A DNA stretch of 13,905 nt from NCBI GenBank assembly GCA_044375915.1, contig JBILLU010000081.1, positions 1-13,905 of the forward strand. The letters are read 5' to 3'. Positions 11,225 to 13,905 of this stretch are shown piece by piece. This DNA comes from JAFEBO01 sp044375915. Lineage in GTDB: Bacteria > Planctomycetota > Phycisphaerae > Phycisphaerales > UBA1924. The first letter of the stretch is position 1, and each line of letters begins with the position of its first letter. Position numbers and translations under genes: made by a program. The notes beneath the pieces are model-generated. The model made no database searches. It saw only the letters and a program-made list of their open reading frames with translations, and was not told the origin of the DNA.

Positions 11225-11992
11225 ATGGCAATCATCGTCCTTCAGCACGCGGCGGATGTTGGTCCCGGTCGGCTCGGACTCACGCTCCGAGACCACGGCT
11301 TCAAGCTCTCGATCCGGCGGCTCGACCTGCCGCTCGAGCATCCGTTGAATCAGCACGCGCTCGAAGGCTTCGACAAGTCATCGCTGATTCCCAAGGACTT
11401 CGACAACATTCACGGCGTCGTCTCGCTCGGCGGGCCTCAGAACGTTGGCGAGGATCACGCGTGGATGAAGCCGCAGCTGGAGTTCCTGAAGGCGACCCAC
11501 GAACGGCAGCTCCCGTTGATCGGGCTGTGTCTTGGCAGCCAGATGATCGCCGCGGCCCTCGGCGGGCAGGTCGGCCCGATGGACCGCCCCGAGCTCGGTT
11601 TCCACAATCTGGTGCTGAACGTGGCGGGTCAGACCGACACGATCCTCGGTGGCGTCCCATGGACAAGCCCGATGTATCAGACGCATGGTTACGAGGTGAA
11701 GCAGGTGCCCGCCGGTGCGACTGTTCTTGGTTCAAGCAAGGACTGCAAGGTGCAGGTGTATCGCGCCGGTATTCGCACGTACGGCTTCCAGTTCCACCCG
11801 GAGTTCGATCGCGCGATGATCGAGACGATCTTGTCGCGAGAGGGCGACTTCCTGGCCCGCACCGGGCAGAGCGAGTCCGAGATTCGTGCCCAGCTCGAGA
11901 AGCACTACCAGCGTTTCAGCGTCGTGTCCGATCGCTTGTGCGTCAATCTTGCGACGTTCCTGTTCCCGTTGCAGCGCAAGCTGACGGCGTGA
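11225..11992 (+). CDS. Class I glutamine amidotransferase-like protein
   Basis: A 255-residue stand-alone class I glutaminase domain. It has the oxyanion strand GVVSLGGPQNV (64-74), the nucleophile elbow PLIGLCLGSQMIAAALGG (97-114, Cys102) and the His-Glu pair in FQFHPEF (His191, Glu193), so the Cys-His-Glu triad is complete. The whole domain resembles the free-standing family annotated as GMP synthase-like amidotransferase (GuaA N-domain-like), which includes gamma-glutamyl-peptide hydrolases and other partners. There is no synthase domain or partner gene next to it, so the acceptor of ammonia is unknown and a hydrolase role is possible. About 60 residues after the triad form a helical tail (EIRAQLEKHYQRFSVVSDR). 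The start at MAIIVLQH is chosen because it begins with the first beta-strand; an upstream in-frame ATG (11150) would add 25 residues without character. The glycosylase gene follows after 70 nt on the same strand. Confidence 0.85.
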   Translation: MAIIVLQHAADVGPGRLGLTLRDHGFKLSIRRLDLPLEHPLNQHALEGFDKSSLIPKDFDNIHGVVSLGGPQNVGEDHAWMKPQLEFLKATHERQLPLIGLCLGSQMIAAALGGQVGPMDRPELGFHNLVLNVAGQTDTILGGVPWTSPMYQTHGYEVKQVPAGATVLGSSKDCKVQVYRAGIRTYGFQFHPEFDRAMIETILSREGDFLARTGQSESEIRAQLEKHYQRFSVVSDRLCVNLATFLFPLQRKLTA

Positions 11993-12062
11993 GACCGCCC
12001 CGTCTTGTGCCCGCTGCCGAAAGCGTTGATCTCTTGCTCACCGCGTGAAAGGCGCTTCGCAT

Positions 12063-13157
12063 ATGACGATGCTCCGGTTGACGCCGCCACGCGACTACCG
12101 CCTCGCACGCGATGTGTGCAGCTACGGCTATTTCCTGCTCGCACCGAACCGCTGGAGCATCCACGAGCACACGCTGACCAGAGCGATTTTGCTCGCCGGC
12201 AAGCCCGCCGGTGTCGTCATCTCACAACCGGGAGCGAAGCCGATGAGCGGCGGCGGAGCCGCGTTGCTCTGCCGGTTTGACCGCGCTCTGACGAAGCAGG
12301 AGATCGCCGACGCCCGCAGTCAGATCACCCGCATGCTGCGGCTCGACGAGGATGCGGCTCACATCCGCGGGTTTCATCGTGTTGACCCGCGATGGAAAAG
12401 GCTCGGTCGAGGGCGCCTTTTCCGTTCCCCGACGCTCTTTGAGGACGTTCTCAAGACCGTCACGAGCTGCAACGTGACCTGGCCCGGAACGGTGCACATG
12501 AATCGGCGGCTGGTCGAGGTGCTCGGCAAGCAGTCTCCGGGCGGCTTGCAGACCTTCCCGGATCCGTCGGCCATTGCCGCTGCGTCGCCGTTGCTGCTCC
12601 GTGAGCGCTGTCGCGTCGGTTACCGCGACAGACGCATCGTCGAACTGGGCGCGATCTTCGCGAGTGGTGATCCCGCGATCGCGAAGATCGAAGACCCGGC
12701 GACGAGCGACGATGAGCTGCACGAGATCCTGCTCGAGCTTCCCGGTGTTGGCCCCTACGCCGCGGCGAACATCATGCAGCTGCTGGGCCGCTACTCGCGT
12801 CTGCCATTGGACACAGAGAGTGTCCGTCACGGGCGCACCATCCTCGGTTTCCGGGGCGGGTCGAAGCAGATCATGCTGCGGGTGAAACGTCATTTCGAGC
12901 CCTTCGGCGATCAGGCGTTTCGGTCCTACTGGTTCGAGATGTGGCACCACTACGAGTCGATCCATGGGCCGGCTCACACTTGGGATCGCGACGCGACTGG
13001 CACGGCTTTCACCGCAGCGAAGCTCAACGCTGCGATCAAGAACCTCGCCAAGAAGACGAAGGCAAAGCAGGCTTCCCAAGCTCCCAAGCTCCCAAACGCG
13101 CAAAGACCGCCAGAGCCAACCGTGCGTCAACGGGCAGTTCTGCGTAGCTCGCTTTGA
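12063..13157 (+). CDS. HhH-GPD DNA glycosylase (AlkA/3-methyladenine type)
   Basis: A 364-residue base-excision repair glycosylase. The helix-hairpin-helix LLELPGVGPYAAANIMQLLG (223-242) is followed by the catalytic Asp250 in LPLDTESVR. The position that is Lys in bifunctional Nth/OGG1 enzymes is Tyr232, so it should be monofunctional, like AlkA and MutY. No four-cysteine iron-sulphur cluster is present. FEDVLKTVTSCNVTWPGTVHMNRRLVEVLG (126-155) is the preceding helical half of the HhH-GPD domain, and the N-terminal 100 residues form the beta domain usual in AlkA-like proteins (YFLLAPNRWSI). ATG 12063 is preferred over a GTG at 12045 because AAAGG lies about ten nucleotides before it. The tail after residue 325 is Lys/Ala/Pro/Gln-rich; 13073-13096 within it is a triple 8-nt repeat, so the last 30 or so residues may derive from an insertion. 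No partner repair gene is adjacent. Confidence 0.85.
   Translation: MTMLRLTPPRDYRLARDVCSYGYFLLAPNRWSIHEHTLTRAILLAGKPAGVVISQPGAKPMSGGGAALLCRFDRALTKQEIADARSQITRMLRLDEDAAHIRGFHRVDPRWKRLGRGRLFRSPTLFEDVLKTVTSCNVTWPGTVHMNRRLVEVLGKQSPGGLQTFPDPSAIAAASPLLLRERCRVGYRDRRIVELGAIFASGDPAIAKIEDPATSDDELHEILLELPGVGPYAAANIMQLLGRYSRLPLDTESVRHGRTILGFRGGSKQIMLRVKRHFEPFGDQAFRSYWFEMWHHYESIHGPAHTWDRDATGTAFTAAKLNAAIKNLAKKTKAKQASQAPKLPNAQRPPEPTVRQRAVLRSSL
13073..13096 (+). repeat. Triple 8-nt tandem repeat in the glycosylase tail
   Basis: TTCCCAAG, CTCCCAAG and CTCCCAAA stand in exact 8-nt register. A partial complement, GTTTGGGAAAGCT (13178-13190), lies just past the stop codon; its GTTTGGG pairs perfectly with CCCAAAC (13091-13097) and its AGCT with 13087-13090 after a small bulge. 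The period equals that of the arms of insertions A-C in dnaE2, though the unit differs. Confidence 0.55.
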
Positions 13158-13217
13158 TAACCGGCGAGGGCGACGGGGTTTGGGAAAGCTCGGCTGTCGC
13201 GGGGACTCGCTGGGGCC

Positions 13218-13223
13218 GATATT
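13218..13223 (+). promoter_or_regulatory. -10-like box for the GGDEF gene, leaderless arrangement
   Basis: GATATT ends seven nucleotides before the ATG at 13231, with no Shine-Dalgarno sequence at normal spacing (a GGGG at 13212-13215 is too far). Suggestive only. Confidence 0.3.
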
Positions 13224-13230
13224 TCCGATC

Positions 13231-13905
13231 ATGGCGTCACCGTGGCGACATCTCATTCGCGTCAGCAGCCCGGACGAAACCGTGCGCTGGCTCGAACGCC
13301 GCAGCAAGCTCGACGTGCTTGCGTTGTCGCTCTTGGCTCTGATCCCGATCGTGTCGGCCGACCTCAAGCTCGGGCCGTATGTGTCGCTCAGCGTGCTCTC
13401 GCTTGCGCCGGTCTTTCTGGTCGCGTGCTTCGGTGGGCGGCTTGTGGCGTACACCTACGCCGTGATTGCCGGCGTCTGCTGGTTCGCTGCCGACTATCAG
13501 ATCTTTCCGCGTGATACCGGTCACGGCGTATTCATCTGGGCTGCGTGCTCGCGCATCGGCGCGTTTGTGCTGATGGCTGAGGTGTCCACGTTCGTCCGGC
13601 AGTTGCTGAAGGGGCAGGCGGCCCTTGCCCGGACCGACGGGCTGACCGGTCTTGCCAATCACCGGGCCCTGCGCGAGCAGGCGGCTCGACTCCTCGCGAG
13701 CGCACAGCGCTACGCCTCGCCGATTTCGGCCGCGTACATCGATTGCGACAACTTCAAGCAGATCAACGACACCGACGGCCACGCCGCGGGCGATCAGGTG
13801 CTCAAGGCGGTTGCGGGCGTGCTGACCAACGGCACCCGTCCGACCGATCTTGCTGCCCGTGTCGGCGGGGACGAGTTTGTGCTGCTCATGCCAGGGACCG
13901 ATCGC
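13231..13905 (+). CDS. Membrane-bound diguanylate cyclase, GGDEF (5' part, runs off the window)
   Basis: 225 codons are present and the frame is open to the window end. Hydrophobic segments at about 28-42, 50-66, 70-90 and 98-118 form a compact membrane or sensor module (ALSLLALIPIVSADL, LSLAPVFLVACFGG, AVIAGVCWFAADYQ, FIWAACSRIGAFVLMAEV). A short helix then leads into the GGDEF domain: DGLTGLANHRALREQ (136-150), the metal and substrate region YIDCDNFKQINDTDGHAAGD (169-188), and the signature RVGGDEFVLL (210-219). The GGDEF motif is intact, so synthesis of cyclic di-GMP from two GTP at the inner face of the membrane is expected. An RxxD inhibitory site is not at the usual place five residues before GGDEF (the segment there reads RPTDLAARV). 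It lies 73 nt downstream of the glycosylase gene. The C-terminal end and any further domain are outside the window. Confidence 0.9.
   Translation, partial: MASPWRHLIRVSSPDETVRWLERRSKLDVLALSLLALIPIVSADLKLGPYVSLSVLSLAPVFLVACFGGRLVAYTYAVIAGVCWFAADYQIFPRDTGHGVFIWAACSRIGAFVLMAEVSTFVRQLLKGQAALARTDGLTGLANHRALREQAARLLASAQRYASPISAAYIDCDNFKQINDTDGHAAGDQVLKAVAGVLTNGTRPTDLAARVGGDEFVLLMPGTDR

Overview
The window is high-GC, gene-dense bacterial DNA carrying nine chromosomal genes plus one gene inside a mobile-type insertion. Gene content (an ImuA/ImuB/DnaE2 mutagenesis cassette, a long MmgE/PrpD protein, an exported hydroxyacid dehydrogenase) and several starts that look leaderless fit a member of Planctomycetota, perhaps Phycisphaerae. 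That placement is an inference from style; there is no rRNA or other marker here.

Layout. 1-470 (-): 5' part of a secreted protein of unknown function. 471-707: divergent intergenic region ending in a 23-bp near-perfect palindrome that abuts the next start codon. 708-7158 (+): SOS-type translesion operon imuA-imuB-dnaE2 (74-nt overlap, then a 9-nt gap). 7225-8925 (-): MmgE/PrpD family protein, convergent with dnaE2. 9031-10146 (+): D-2-hydroxyacid dehydrogenase with a Sec signal peptide. 10196-11104 (-): membrane-anchored Bem46-like alpha/beta hydrolase. 11225-11992 (+): class I glutamine amidotransferase. 12063-13157 (+): HhH-GPD DNA glycosylase. 13231-13905 (+): 5' part of a membrane-bound GGDEF diguanylate cyclase. 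No tRNA, rRNA or CRISPR was seen.

The standout is dnaE2. Its reading frame is open for 1368 codons, about 290 more than a normal DnaE2, and the excess is accounted for by four separate insertions, all in frame and all in linkers where the family varies in length. Three of them (A, B, C) are bounded by 35-37 nt inverted repeats built from an 8-nt tandem unit; D is a more degenerate hairpin. Insertion B (4944-5459, 516 bp) carries a complete gene with a good ribosome-binding site for a four-helix-bundle protein of the 23S rRNA intervening-sequence family (IVP/S23). So an rRNA-type intervening sequence, plus ORF-less relatives of it, appears to sit inside a protein-coding gene of the DNA-damage response, with the host frame preserved through every copy. 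A triple 8-nt repeat in the glycosylase tail may be a further trace of the same element class.

Working together: ImuA and ImuB (a polymerase-like protein without catalytic acids) are expected to recruit DnaE2 to stalled forks for mutagenic bypass; the palindrome over the promoter is a candidate damage-response operator. The IVP gene would then be transcribed with the SOS operon.
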